DNA of 64,000 bases, from positions 39,859 through 103,858 of the forward strand of contig JAAWDX010000009.1 in the NCBI GenBank assembly GCA_022794035.1. The letters are read 5' to 3'. Position numbers and translations under genes: made by a program. The notes beneath the pieces are model-generated. The model had not been told where the DNA came from, searched no databases, and worked only from the letters and a program-made list of their open reading frames with translations. The DNA comes from Lachnospiraceae bacterium (lineage in GTDB: Bacteria; Bacillota; Clostridia; Lachnospirales; Bianqueaceae). Below are positions 51,569-61,522 of the stretch, one piece after another (within the stretch, counting starts at the first letter, position 1; every line of letters begins with the position of its first letter).

Positions 51569-53176
51569 ATGGAATTGAAGATGAATCGTAAAAAATGGAT
51601 GGCAGCAGCTGCTGCGGGCGTGCTTGCTTTGATTATAATGATTGCTATCATCTGTGGTATAAAGCAGAGAACATCCAGCGGAGAAATGCGGCAGGAGCTG
51701 ATGTATCAAAATCTGTGGAAGCTGGGAAAAGAGATGGAGCAGGAGCTAAATGTGAATACGATCTATCCCGGCGTTAAGGTGATGGGAATTGATTTAAGCG
51801 GTATGACGCAGCAGGAAGCGGAAGCCGCACTGGAGGAAGCTCTTGATGGCGAGCTGCACGGGAATAAGGTCACGCTCCAATATGGGGACAAAAAATGGAC
51901 CTATACCTTTGAAGAGCTGGGAGCAGCGGCCGATGCTAAAACAATGGCTGAGCAGGCTTATGCAATCGGACGCAGCGGAGATCTTCGGCAGCGCAGACAG
52001 GTGATTGAAAAGCTGAAAAATCAGGCAGAGGATATGTCGCTCAGTGTTGTACTGGACGAAACAAAGCTGACGGCAATTTTAGATACAGTTGCGAAGGAAG
52101 TAGAAGTGCAGCCGGTTGATGCCGTCATTCAGGCAAATGGAAGTGAGTTTTCTGTTACTGCAGAGAAAAAGGGCTTGATTTTAAATAGACAGAAAACAAT
52201 GGAAGAGCTTCAAAAAGCACTTTCTCATGGAGAAAATAATCAAACAGTTACACCAGTAATGGACGAAGTGCTTCCGGAAAAAACATCCGAAAAATTATCT
52301 TCCATTCATGATAGAATTGGTACTTACAGCACATATTACAGCACCAGCAATTATGGACGTGAGCAGAATCTGATTACAGGAGCCAGTAAGGTGAATGGGA
52401 CTATCCTAATGCCGGATGAGGTTCTGTCATTTAATAATACAGTAGCGCCGATTACAGTAGAAAATGGATATCATGAGGCCAGCGTGATTGTGGGCGATGA
52501 GTATGTGCCGGGACTCGGCGGCGGTCTTTGTCAGGTGAGTACGACTCTGTATAATGCTGTCATTCGTGCCGAGTTGGAAATTGTAGAAAGGGACTGCCAT
52601 TCCTTCCCCTCTGATTATGTTCCAATGGGGCTGGATGCAACAGTTGCACAGGGGTATATTGATTTTAAGTTTAAAAATACCTCTGGACATCCCATTTATA
52701 TTGTCATGTGGTGCGGCGGCGGAGAGATCGGCGCATCCATTTATGGTACAGAGATTCATGATCCGTCACGCAGCGTTAGCTTTGATTATGTGGTTACACG
52801 GGTCATTGATAAGCCTAAGGAAGAGGTAAAGGAAGATGCTACATTAGCCCCGGGCCAGCGTGTGCTTTATGTGGAGGGGCATACCGGATATGAAGTGGAT
52901 GTGTATAAGACAGTAACAGAGAATGGGACCACTCAAACAGAATGGTTTAATTCCAGCTCTTATATGGCTACGCCGGATAAAGTGAAGGTAGGACCGGCAA
53001 AGCCGGAAACCCCGACGGTGCCAACAACTCCGACAACGCCAACAACGCCGGTCAAGCCACCGGAAGAGTCGAGTACACCACCGGCAGAATCACAGCCGCC
53101 GGAGGAGTCACAGGCACCGGAAGAATCGCAGGTACCGGAGGAATCCTCCGCTGCGCCTGAACAGGATCAGGAATAA
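51569..53176 (+). CDS. VanW/G5-domain envelope protein with PG-binding-like repeats
   Basis: A 535-aa membrane-anchored, extracytoplasmic protein. After a short basic start there is one TM segment (about 8-30), then PG_binding_4-type repeats (YPGVKVMGIDLSGMTQQEAEAAL, YTFEELGAAADAKTMAEQAYAIGR). The VanW domain follows (YSTSNYGREQNLITGASKVNG, MPDEVLSFNN, GDEYVPGLGGGLCQVSTTLYNA), then a G5-like segment and a tail rich in Pro, Thr, Glu and Ser with PEES units. No LPXTG anchor. GGAGGG lies four bases before the chosen ATG; nearby TTG and ATG codons are alternatives. VanW function is unknown; cell-wall association is inferred from architecture. Confidence 0.87.
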   Translation: MELKMNRKKWMAAAAAGVLALIIMIAIICGIKQRTSSGEMRQELMYQNLWKLGKEMEQELNVNTIYPGVKVMGIDLSGMTQQEAEAALEEALDGELHGNKVTLQYGDKKWTYTFEELGAAADAKTMAEQAYAIGRSGDLRQRRQVIEKLKNQAEDMSLSVVLDETKLTAILDTVAKEVEVQPVDAVIQANGSEFSVTAEKKGLILNRQKTMEELQKALSHGENNQTVTPVMDEVLPEKTSEKLSSIHDRIGTYSTYYSTSNYGREQNLITGASKVNGTILMPDEVLSFNNTVAPITVENGYHEASVIVGDEYVPGLGGGLCQVSTTLYNAVIRAELEIVERDCHSFPSDYVPMGLDATVAQGYIDFKFKNTSGHPIYIVMWCGGGEIGASIYGTEIHDPSRSVSFDYVVTRVIDKPKEEVKEDATLAPGQRVLYVEGHTGYEVDVYKTVTENGTTQTEWFNSSSYMATPDKVKVGPAKPETPTVPTTPTTPTTPVKPPEESSTPPAESQPPEESQAPEESQVPEESSAAPEQDQE

Positions 53177-53191
53177 AATAGGAGAAAGAAC

Positions 53192-53674
53192 ATGCGTGAA
53201 GAGATTTTAGAAGTACTAGAAAAAGACAGCAGGGTCTCCGTTAAGGATTTGGCCGTTATGCTTGGAGAATCAGAAGATACGATTGAAAAAGAAATGAAAG
53301 CAATGGAAGATGAAAAAGTGATTGCTGGATATCATACGATGATCAACTGGGATAAAACCAATGATGAACGGGTAACGGCGCTCATAGAGGTAAAGGTAGT
53401 TCCGCAGCGGGACGAGGGCTTTGATAAAATCGCCAAGCGCATTTATGAGTTTGAGGAGGTTTCTAGCGTATATCTAATGTCAGGGGCTTTTGATCTGACC
53501 GTGATTGTAGAAGGCAGGACGATGAAAGAGGTAGCGCTTTTCGTGCGTCAGCGTTTGGCTGTGCTAGATCCAGTAACCAGCACGGCAACCCATTTTGTTT
53601 TGAAAAAATACAAGGATAATGGTATTTTTATGGAGCAGGAAAAGAGAGATGAAAGGATGATTGTTTCACCGTGA
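53192..53674 (+). CDS. Lrp/AsnC-family transcriptional regulator
   Basis: A 160-aa protein with an N-terminal helix-turn-helix (EILEVLEKDSRVSVKDLAVMLG, about 4-25) and a RAM/ACT-like effector domain (VTALIEVKVVPQRDEGFDKIAKRI to SGAFDLTVIVEGRTMKEVALFV). AGGAG precedes the ATG. It overlaps the aminotransferase gene (GTGA), so it probably senses an amino acid handled by that enzyme. Confidence 0.9.
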   Translation: MREEILEVLEKDSRVSVKDLAVMLGESEDTIEKEMKAMEDEKVIAGYHTMINWDKTNDERVTALIEVKVVPQRDEGFDKIAKRIYEFEEVSSVYLMSGAFDLTVIVEGRTMKEVALFVRQRLAVLDPVTSTATHFVLKKYKDNGIFMEQEKRDERMIVSP

Positions 53675-54831
53675 GAGATTTTATAAGTCCTGTTGTACGG
53701 AAGATCAAGCCCTCTGGGATTCGGCGTTTTTTTGATATCGCAGCAGAAATGGATCATGTGATATCGCTTGGCGTCGGAGAACCGGATTTTGATACACCCT
53801 GGAGCATCCGCGAAACAGCTATTTATTCATTGGAGCAGGGAAAAACAGTGTATACGGCGAATGCCGGCTTAAAAGAGCTGCGGCAGGAGTTAGCAGCGTA
53901 TTCCTACCGCAAATACGGTTTGACATATGATCCTATTCATGAGATTTTAATTACGGTTGGAGGAAGCGAAGCGATTGATGTGGCACTCAGGGCCATGCTG
54001 GAGGCAGGGGACGAGGTTTTAATTCCGGAGCCTTCCTATGTTTCCTATATTCCCTGTGTGACATTGGCAGGAGGAACCCCGGTTCCGGTGCCGCTGCAGG
54101 CGCAAAATGACTTTAAACTGACGGTTTCGGATTTGGAGAAACAGATTACGGATAAAACCAAGATTTTAATTTTTCCATTTCCCAATAATCCGACCGGATC
54201 GATCATGACCAAGCAAGAAATGGAGCCGATTGCAAGCTTTGTACAGGAGCATGATCTATTTGTCATTACAGATGAGATCTATGCTGAGCTGACCTATACG
54301 GATACGCCGCATGTATCGCTGGCGTCACTGCCAGGCATGCGTGAAAGGTGCTTGGTTATCAATGGATTTTCCAAAGCCTTTTCTATGACGGGCTGGCGTC
54401 TCGGATATACGATGGGGCCTGTCAGTTTAATTGAACAGATGACTAAAATTCATCAATTTGCGATTATGTGCGCGCCTACAACCAGTCAGTATGCGGCGAT
54501 CAACGCGCTAAGAGCATGTGATGCTGAGGTGGCGGCTATGCGTAGAGAATACAATCGCCGCCGTCGTTTTGTTGTCAGCCGGTTCCGGCAGATGGGAATG
54601 AAATGCTTCGAGCCCTTTGGCGCTTTTTATGTTTTTCCCAGTATTGAGCAGTATGGGATGAGTTCAGAAGAGTTTTGCTCCAAGCTTTTATATGATCAGC
54701 GTATTGCCGTCGTACCGGGGTCTGCCTTTGGGGGCAGCGGCGAAGGCTTTATCCGTGTATCGTATGCATACAGCATGGAAGAGCTTAAAACAGCATTAGA
54801 CCGGATAGAAAGCTTTGTCAATAGGCTTTGA
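53671..54831 (+). CDS. Class I/II pyridoxal-phosphate aminotransferase
   Basis: A 386-aa fold-type I enzyme with ISLGVGEPDFDTPWSI, YTANAGLKELRQELA, GGSEAIDVALRAML, PNNPTGS, TDEIYAELTY and the PLP-lysine motif INGFSKAFSMTGWRLGY. It resembles aspartate or aromatic aminotransferases of the MalY/PatA branch; the substrate is not determined. GTG start overlaps the Lrp gene stop. It could supply transamination for the aromatic amino acids made from the tyrA/pheA products elsewhere in the window, which is inference. Confidence 0.92.
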   Translation: MRDFISPVVRKIKPSGIRRFFDIAAEMDHVISLGVGEPDFDTPWSIRETAIYSLEQGKTVYTANAGLKELRQELAAYSYRKYGLTYDPIHEILITVGGSEAIDVALRAMLEAGDEVLIPEPSYVSYIPCVTLAGGTPVPVPLQAQNDFKLTVSDLEKQITDKTKILIFPFPNNPTGSIMTKQEMEPIASFVQEHDLFVITDEIYAELTYTDTPHVSLASLPGMRERCLVINGFSKAFSMTGWRLGYTMGPVSLIEQMTKIHQFAIMCAPTTSQYAAINALRACDAEVAAMRREYNRRRRFVVSRFRQMGMKCFEPFGAFYVFPSIEQYGMSSEEFCSKLLYDQRIAVVPGSAFGGSGEGFIRVSYAYSMEELKTALDRIESFVNRL

Positions 54832-54859
54832 TTTTCTGCAGATAAGGAAGAAGTGAAAA

Positions 54860-55354
54860 ATGCACATTGTTTTACATGAACCGGAAATTCCGCAAAACAC
54901 TGGAAATATTGCCAGAACCTGCGCATGTACGCATACGCCCCTGCATCTGATTAAACCGCTGGGGTTTTCTCTGGATGAAAAGCATCTAAAGCGTGCAGGG
55001 CTGGATTATTGGGACCAGCTGGAGCTGCACATTTATGAGAGCTATGAAGAGTTTTTGCAAAAAAATCCGGGAGCTAAGATTTTTATGGCCACAACAAAAG
55101 CGCCGAACGTATATACGCAGGTGCAGTATGGGCCGCAGGATTATATTATGTTTGGTAAAGAAACAGCGGGTATACCGGAAAGTATTCTGGCGCACCACAA
55201 GGAGACCTGTGTTCGGATTCCCATGGGCTCCGGCTTTCGTTCATTGAATCTGTCTAATTCCGTGGCTATTGTTTTGTATGAGGCGCTGCGTCAGCAAAAC
55301 TTTACGGGTCTTCAGGAGACGGGAGAGCTTAGAAGCTGTGAGTATGTGGAATAA
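54860..55354 (+). CDS. trmL: tRNA (cytidine/uridine-34 2'-O)-methyltransferase
   Basis: A 164-aa SPOUT-class methyltransferase of the TrmL type, which methylates the wobble ribose of tRNA-Leu. Motifs: HIVLHEPEIPQNTGNIARTC (2-21), LIKPLGFSLDEKHLKRAGLDYW, MFGKETAGIPESIL and RIPMGSGFRSLNLSNSVAIVLYEALRQ, the knot and SAM site. Located between the aminotransferase and mutS2 with short gaps. Confidence 0.93.
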   Translation: MHIVLHEPEIPQNTGNIARTCACTHTPLHLIKPLGFSLDEKHLKRAGLDYWDQLELHIYESYEEFLQKNPGAKIFMATTKAPNVYTQVQYGPQDYIMFGKETAGIPESILAHHKETCVRIPMGSGFRSLNLSNSVAIVLYEALRQQNFTGLQETGELRSCEYVE

Positions 55355-55407
55355 GGAATCATAGAGAATACGGTCTTTTTCTGTATTAAAGGAGAAAAGA
55401 CAATCTT

Positions 55408-57810
55408 ATGAATGAAAAAGCACTCATTAAACTTGAATTTAATAAAGTAATTGAAAAGCTGGCGGAAAAGGCTGCTTCTGAGGCAGGCAAAGAGAAGTGT
55501 CGTCAGCTTAGACCCTCTACTAATTTATTTGAAATTGAAAGATGGCAGCAGGAAACTGATGAAGCACTTCGGTATCTGCTGATCAAAAACACGCCTTCCT
55601 TTGGCGGTCTTCATGATATTCGCAGTGCCATCGGCCGGACGGCGATCGGTGGCATACTGGGCATGAAGGAGCTTTTAGATGTGGCAGAATCTCTGTATGT
55701 GGTGCAAAAAATCAAAGCATATGGAAAACGTGAAAATAACTTAACCGGAAGCTTTGAAAATCTGGATCCTATGTTTGCAGGCCTGCAGCCTGTGCGCGAG
55801 GTGGAGGATGAGGTGCGTCGCTGCATTTTAAGTGAAGAAGAGATGAGCGATAATGCCAGTACAAAGCTGCATAATCTTCGCCGGGAAATTCATATACAGC
55901 AGGAGAGGGTCCGCAGCCAGCTGCAAAATATGATTCATTCCAGCACCTATAAGGCGATGCTGCAGGATCAGGTTGTTACAATGAGGGGCGGGCGGTTCTG
56001 CCTTCCGGTCAAATCAGAATACAAAAGCAGTGTGAACGGAATGGTGCATGATCAGTCGGCCAGCGGTTCTACGCTGTTTATAGAGCCGCTTTCTGTCGTA
56101 CAAACCAATAATAAAATCACAGAGCTCATGGTTCAGGAGCAGGAGGAAGTACAGCGTATCCTGCGCGAGCTGAGCCAGCTGGTGCATCAGCACCATGAGG
56201 AGCTTATGGCAAACTTTGAGCTACTTACAGAGCTTGACTTTATCTTTGCCAGAGGCCGTTTGGCACTCGAGCTGAATGCAGTTAAGCCACTGATGAATGA
56301 ACAAGGAATCATAGAGCTGAAGCAGGCAAGGCATCCATTGCTGAATCCTAAAAAGGTAGTGCCGATTACGCTTCGCTTAGGTGGAGACTTTACTTCACTC
56401 GTGATTACAGGTCCTAATACCGGCGGAAAAACCGTTACATTAAAGACATTGGGGCTTTTATCGCTGATGGGACAGGCCGGCCTGCATATTCCAACGGCAG
56501 ACCGCCCTAAATTATCTGTGCTCGATCATGTTTTTGCCGATATTGGAGATGAACAAAGCATTGAGCAGAGTCTAAGCACCTTCTCATCTCATATGGTCAA
56601 TATCGTAGAGATTTTGGAGCAGGTGACGCCGTGGTCTTTGGTACTCTTCGACGAATTGGGAGCGGGTACGGATCCCACTGAAGGAGCTGCATTAGCACAG
56701 GCAATCTTAGAAAATTTGCGGCAGCGCCGCATATTGACGGCGGCTACAACCCATTACAGCGAATTAAAGGTGTATGCGTTATCCACGGAGAGGGTTGAGA
56801 ATGCTAGCTGCGAATTTGATGTGGATACGCTGCGTCCCACTTACCGGCTCTTGATCGGCGTGCCTGGAAAGAGCAATGCGTTTGCGATTTCCAGCCGTCT
56901 GGGGCTTACCGATGAAATTATCCATGAAGCCAAAGAGCTGCTGGAGAGCAATGATGTTAAATTTGAAGATCTGATGAGCGATATGGAGCTTAGAAGAAGG
57001 CAGATCGAGGAGGAACAGGGAAGAATCCAGGCGCTGCGGCAGGAGCTGGCGGTGCTTCAGGAAGAAGCCAGGACTGCTAAAGCTAAGCTGGAGCATCAAA
57101 AGGAGCGGATTCTCGAGAAAGCGCAGCAGGAGGCACGTGAAACGCTGCGTCAGGCAAAAGAAGAGGCAGATCAGACGATCGCCAGAATGAATAAATTGAT
57201 TCAGCTGGGCGAGACCGTGGATATGCGGGCGCTGGAAAAGGAGCGCGTCCATCTGCGGGAGAAGGTGAATGAGGCTGAGGAAAGGCTCTATAGGCCGGAT
57301 GCAGCACCGAGAAAGGCACTGGATATAAAACAGCTGGTACCGGGCGTTAAGGTTAAGCTCACTGGGTTTGACCAGGAATACAGTGTGTTGACAAGGCCGG
57401 ATAATCGTGGCAATATAACAGTACAGGCTGGCATCATGAAGATGCAGATTAAGCCGGAAGAGATCGAGCGCATTTTATTGGATCCGGAGGATAAGCCCAG
57501 AAAGGAAAAGTCTAAGGCATCCGCTATTTCGGCGGGTTCGTTTGCAAAGGCGCAGACGATTCATTTAGAGGTGGATCTGCGCGGGATGCTGACAGACGAG
57601 GGGATCAGTGTGCTGGATAAATATCTGGATGACGCGTATCTGGCCGGAATGCCGCAAATCAGAGTGATTCATGGAAAAGGGACGGGCGCAATGCGTAAGG
57701 CGGTGCATCAATATTTGCGCAAAGCGGCGCATGTGACCTCCTACCGCTTGGGGACCCTTGGGGAAGGAGATACAGGCGTAACCGTAGTGGAGATTAAAAA
57801 ACGCAAATGA
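55408..57810 (+). CDS. mutS2: Endonuclease MutS2 (ribosome rescue / anti-recombination)
   Basis: An 800-aa MutS2 with the helical core, ATPase motifs GPNTGGKTVTLKTLGLL (near 330), FADIGDEQSIEQSLSTFSSHM, LFDELGAGTDPTEGAALA, a long coiled coil (about 515-630), a KOW-like segment, and the C-terminal Smr domain (VDLRGMLTDEG, IRVIHGKGTGAMRKAVHQYL). MutS2 acts on branched DNA and, in Bacillus, splits collided ribosomes. AAAGGAG precedes the ATG. Full length. Confidence 0.96.
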   Translation: MNEKALIKLEFNKVIEKLAEKAASEAGKEKCRQLRPSTNLFEIERWQQETDEALRYLLIKNTPSFGGLHDIRSAIGRTAIGGILGMKELLDVAESLYVVQKIKAYGKRENNLTGSFENLDPMFAGLQPVREVEDEVRRCILSEEEMSDNASTKLHNLRREIHIQQERVRSQLQNMIHSSTYKAMLQDQVVTMRGGRFCLPVKSEYKSSVNGMVHDQSASGSTLFIEPLSVVQTNNKITELMVQEQEEVQRILRELSQLVHQHHEELMANFELLTELDFIFARGRLALELNAVKPLMNEQGIIELKQARHPLLNPKKVVPITLRLGGDFTSLVITGPNTGGKTVTLKTLGLLSLMGQAGLHIPTADRPKLSVLDHVFADIGDEQSIEQSLSTFSSHMVNIVEILEQVTPWSLVLFDELGAGTDPTEGAALAQAILENLRQRRILTAATTHYSELKVYALSTERVENASCEFDVDTLRPTYRLLIGVPGKSNAFAISSRLGLTDEIIHEAKELLESNDVKFEDLMSDMELRRRQIEEEQGRIQALRQELAVLQEEARTAKAKLEHQKERILEKAQQEARETLRQAKEEADQTIARMNKLIQLGETVDMRALEKERVHLREKVNEAEERLYRPDAAPRKALDIKQLVPGVKVKLTGFDQEYSVLTRPDNRGNITVQAGIMKMQIKPEEIERILLDPEDKPRKEKSKASAISAGSFAKAQTIHLEVDLRGMLTDEGISVLDKYLDDAYLAGMPQIRVIHGKGTGAMRKAVHQYLRKAAHVTSYRLGTLGEGDTGVTVVEIKKRK

Positions 57811-57826
57811 GAAGGAGGCAGGAGCC

Positions 57827-58522
57827 ATGAATGGAAAGCAGCGGATTTTAATTGCAGATGACGAAAGCAATATTGCAGAATTGATTTCCCTCTATCTAAC
57901 AAAAGAAGGATATGAAACGCAGAAGGCCGGCGATGGCAAAGAGGCCTTTCGCATGGTGCAGTCATTTAATCCGGATTTGATCATTTTAGATATTATGATG
58001 CCGGAAATGGACGGCTATGAGTTCTGCCGGGAGGTACGAAAAAACAGTACGGTTCCTATTATTATGCTGACAGCTAAGGGAGAGACGTTTGATAAGGTTT
58101 TAGGTCTGGAGCTGGGAGCAGATGATTACATGGTCAAGCCCTTTGATACTAAGGAGCTGGTTGCGCGTGTGAAGGCCGTGCTGCGGCGGCTGGAAAATAA
58201 AGAAAGTAATGCAAAGAAGCTTTCTTTTGAAAATCTAACGATCAATCTTTCTAATTATTCCGTCAGCTATTGCGGGGAAAATGTGGAGATGCCGCCTAAA
58301 GAGCTGGAGCTTTTGTTTTACTTAGCTTCGCATCCCAATCAGGTGTTTACCAGAGAACAGCTGCTCAATCAGATATGGGGATATGAGTACTATGGCGATA
58401 CCAGAACGGTGGATGTTCATATCAAGCGCATCAGAGAAAAGCTTGGTTCAGAGGAAGAACATACAAAGTGGAGCATTAAAACGGTTTGGGGAGTAGGCTA
58501 TAAATTTGAAGTCAACGCATAA
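57827..58522 (+). CDS. OmpR/PhoB-family response regulator
   Basis: A 231-aa two-domain regulator. The receiver has acidic pocket Asp11/Asp12, phospho-acceptor Asp55, Thr82 and Lys104. The winged-helix effector has PPKELELLFYLASHPNQVFTREQLL and RTVDVHIKRIREKL. AAGGAGG precedes the ATG. It overlaps the downstream histidine kinase by 17 bases. The downstream HtrA suggests an envelope-stress system, by association only. Confidence 0.94.
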   Translation: MNGKQRILIADDESNIAELISLYLTKEGYETQKAGDGKEAFRMVQSFNPDLIILDIMMPEMDGYEFCREVRKNSTVPIIMLTAKGETFDKVLGLELGADDYMVKPFDTKELVARVKAVLRRLENKESNAKKLSFENLTINLSNYSVSYCGENVEMPPKELELLFYLASHPNQVFTREQLLNQIWGYEYYGDTRTVDVHIKRIREKLGSEEEHTKWSIKTVWGVGYKFEVNA

Positions 58523-60053
58523 ACAAAAAGAGGGAAAGGAAGGCAAATCCTTCCTTTCTCTCCGAGTAAAAATGATGGGGACATACGTACTGCTTCTTAT
58601 TGTAATTTTAGTTGTTGTAGCCTGTGTACTGCCCATGGTTTTTAATGAATATTTTTTGGCAGAAAAGAAAAAGGATCTGGAAAAGACAAGAGAAATCATC
58701 ACACAGGTTTTGACAGAAAAGGATTTTCGGACAGAAGCAGAAGCGCAGACCATTTTGGAAACGGCCGCTCAGGCATCTGATATTAATATTTGGATCTGCA
58801 CGCCGATCGATGAAAATACGGTGCGCATCCATCCCTTTGGCAGTACGACTAATAAAGTAGAAAATCTGGATTTTAATTCGCTGACAGCAGCAGAGAAGTA
58901 TTTGGTGAAACAGGTTGTAGAGGGAGACAATATTGGATTTACCTTAAATACATTTCCCACAGCCTTTTATGGACAGACCATTTCGCTTGGCTATCAGCAA
59001 AGCTATCTGGAGAATGTGCCATTTCCGATGGGCAGTGAAACGGGGATGATCTCTCTCAGCAAAGAGGGAGCCGTCTTTTTGCATGTAGCACTGGATGATA
59101 TTTCCATGACTACGGCCGGTATCTTTAAAATGGTATTGATCACCCTGTTTTTGGTGTCACTGGCAGCAACGTTGATTACATTTCTGATGAGCAATAATAT
59201 TCTGGAGCCCGTTAACCAGATGAAAAAGGCAGCTGAAGCGATTACTAAGGGAGATTTTTCTCAGGAAATTCATATTACCTCTCATGACGAGGTGGGAGAG
59301 CTGGCGCGGTCCTTTAATGAAATGGCCAAAGAGCTTCAGGCAGTGGATACGCTGCAAAGTGATTTTATTGCTAATATTTCTCATGACTTTCGTTCACCGC
59401 TTACCTCAATTAAGGGATATGTAGAAGCGATGCTGGATGGTACGATCCCAGAAGAGCTGTTTACTAAATATCTGTCGATTGTTCTGGAAGAAGCGAACCG
59501 TCTGACCAAAATGACGAATAATGTGCTGGATCTGACTAAAATGGAAAACGGACAGATTGAGCTGCATCTGATCAATTTCGATGTCAATGAAATGATTGTT
59601 AAGCTGGCGTTAAGCTTGGAGCAGAGAATCGAAGAGAAAAAAATACAAATGCAGTTTCAGTTTATTCAGGAAAAGCTTTTTGTGAATGCGGATCTGGATT
59701 TGATTCAGCGTGTTGTTTATAATCTTTTAGATAATGCGCTCAAATTTACGGAAGAAGGCGACTCGATCACGGTAGAGACCAGCATTGTAGCAAGAAAGGC
59801 TTATATTGTCATCTCTGATACGGGCAGCGGAATCAGCGAGGAGGCGCTCCCGCATGTTTTTGAACGCTTCCATAAGGGAGATAAATCCAGAGGCAAGAAT
59901 AAGCTGGGAGCCGGTCTCGGTCTGGCGATTGTGAAGCAAATTATTTTGAATCATCATGAAGATATTACGGTGCGCAGCAAAGAGGGAGAAGGCACACGGT
60001 TTGCCTTTACGCTTCCGCTGGCTTATCGGTATAATCTGGTTGAGAAAAAATAA
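58506..60053 (+). CDS. Membrane sensor histidine kinase
   Basis: A 515-aa kinase: TM1 (about 24-44), an extracytoplasmic sensor of about 160 residues, TM2 (about 205-228), HAMP (about 228-280), HisKA with phospho-acceptor His293 in ISHDFRSPLTS, and HATPase (NLLDNALKFTEEGD, DTGSGISEEALPHVFERF, GAGLGLAIVKQI). TTG at the N-terminus overlaps the regulator gene and has a weak ribosome binding site; translation may depend on coupling. Partner of the preceding response regulator. Confidence 0.92.
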   Translation: MKSTHKQKEGKEGKSFLSLRVKMMGTYVLLLIVILVVVACVLPMVFNEYFLAEKKKDLEKTREIITQVLTEKDFRTEAEAQTILETAAQASDINIWICTPIDENTVRIHPFGSTTNKVENLDFNSLTAAEKYLVKQVVEGDNIGFTLNTFPTAFYGQTISLGYQQSYLENVPFPMGSETGMISLSKEGAVFLHVALDDISMTTAGIFKMVLITLFLVSLAATLITFLMSNNILEPVNQMKKAAEAITKGDFSQEIHITSHDEVGELARSFNEMAKELQAVDTLQSDFIANISHDFRSPLTSIKGYVEAMLDGTIPEELFTKYLSIVLEEANRLTKMTNNVLDLTKMENGQIELHLINFDVNEMIVKLALSLEQRIEEKKIQMQFQFIQEKLFVNADLDLIQRVVYNLLDNALKFTEEGDSITVETSIVARKAYIVISDTGSGISEEALPHVFERFHKGDKSRGKNKLGAGLGLAIVKQIILNHHEDITVRSKEGEGTRFAFTLPLAYRYNLVEKK

Positions 60054-60082
60054 GCAGTATATTGAATAGAAGGGAGAAAGAC

Positions 60083-61510
60083 ATGGAAGAGCAGAATATG
60101 AATCAGATGCCTCAAAATGAAGGGCAGAGGCAGGAGGCAGGCGCACAGCAGCCTGGCGCTCAGCCGCCGCAGCAAGGACAGCCGGGCGCTTATCCCTATC
60201 AGCAGCCGGGAGCCTCTTATTCTTATCAACAGCCGCGGTATCAGCAAAGACCATCGTATTATACGCCCTATATGGGAAACCAGCCCACAATGCCGCCTAT
60301 GCGCAGACCGAAAAAGCATAACGGATGGAAAGTGGCCATTGCACTGGTCTGCTCCTTTGCTTTTTTGATTTCTGTGATTGCCGGTGTGAAGATAAGCGCG
60401 CTTTTGCTGCAAAAGCCGGGAGGTAGCGGCAATTTTGTACTGCCGCAGGCCAGTACAAACGAAGAAAATATGGGATATTTAAAATCTGTGCAAAATTCAT
60501 CCTATGAATCCGTATCCGATATTGCGGAGGATGTGGGCAAATCAGTGGTTACCATTATCATCAGTATTTCCTACGGCAGCAGCTTTGAGAGCTATAAGGC
60601 TGAATCTCTGGGATCGGGTGTGATCATAGGAGAAGAGGGCGATAAAATATATATTGCTACCAATTATCATGTGATTGCAGAGGCTTCTGATGTGAGCATT
60701 ATCGCAGGCTCTGATGATTCAACCACCATTCAGGCATATTATCAGGGGGCTGATGCTGACACGGATCTAGCTGTGATCTATATCAAAAAGTCGGATGTGC
60801 CGGAAAGCATTTATGATCAGATTAAGATTGCGACCTTAGGTGACAGCAGTACGATGCGTCTTGGCGATCTGGCCATTGCCATTGGCAGCCCGGTCGACAA
60901 ACGCTTTGGCAATTCAGTCACAGCAGGCGCTATCAGCGGACTCGAGCGCAGTGTTACTTTTGTAGATGAAGAGACCAATGTTAGTCAGACCATGACGCTG
61001 ATGCAGACGGATGCCGCAATCAATCCCGGAAATTCTGGAGGAGCCTTGGTCAATGGTCGGGGCGAGGTAATCGGTATTAACAATGCAAAGATCAGCTCTA
61101 CGGAAGTAGAGGGAATGGGCTTTGCCATCCCGTCCAACATTGCCAAGCCGGTTCTGGAGCAGCTGATCAATTACGGCAAGGTTAGCCGTCCTTATATTGG
61201 CATTACGGGAACCAATGTAATAGGATATCAGAATTTTGCCGCTGAATATCAGATTGTATCCGGCGTAATTGTCATTTCTGTGGTAGACGGAGGACCTGCC
61301 GCTATAGCGGGTCTGCAGGTGTACGATGTGATTTTGACCTTTAATGATAAAACCATCGAGACCTTTGATGATTTGACGGCTGCGATCCAAGAAGTAGAAA
61401 TCGGCGATACCGCTACGATTGAGGTGCTGCGAGGCTATCAGGAGGATCAGCCGCAGACGGTGAGTTTGACTGTGAAAATTGCAGAAAAAGACTCTACGGG
61501 AAGAAAGTGA
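60083..61510 (+). CDS. Membrane-anchored HtrA/DegP-type serine protease
   Basis: A 475-aa protease of the extracytoplasmic quality-control type. It has a Gln/Pro/Gly/Tyr-rich cytoplasmic tail of about 80 residues, one TM segment (about 83-105), a trypsin-like domain with the triad His196 (ATNYHVI), Asp228 (DTDLAVI) and Ser318 (NPGNSGGALV), and one C-terminal PDZ domain (GVIVISVVDGGPAAIAGLQVYDVIL). The ATG seven bases after AAGGGAG was chosen. Its position after the two-component genes suggests control by them. Confidence 0.93.
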   Translation: MEEQNMNQMPQNEGQRQEAGAQQPGAQPPQQGQPGAYPYQQPGASYSYQQPRYQQRPSYYTPYMGNQPTMPPMRRPKKHNGWKVAIALVCSFAFLISVIAGVKISALLLQKPGGSGNFVLPQASTNEENMGYLKSVQNSSYESVSDIAEDVGKSVVTIIISISYGSSFESYKAESLGSGVIIGEEGDKIYIATNYHVIAEASDVSIIAGSDDSTTIQAYYQGADADTDLAVIYIKKSDVPESIYDQIKIATLGDSSTMRLGDLAIAIGSPVDKRFGNSVTAGAISGLERSVTFVDEETNVSQTMTLMQTDAAINPGNSGGALVNGRGEVIGINNAKISSTEVEGMGFAIPSNIAKPVLEQLINYGKVSRPYIGITGTNVIGYQNFAAEYQIVSGVIVISVVDGGPAAIAGLQVYDVILTFNDKTIETFDDLTAAIQEVEIGDTATIEVLRGYQEDQPQTVSLTVKIAEKDSTGRK

Positions 61511-61522
61511 GAGAAGGCATAT

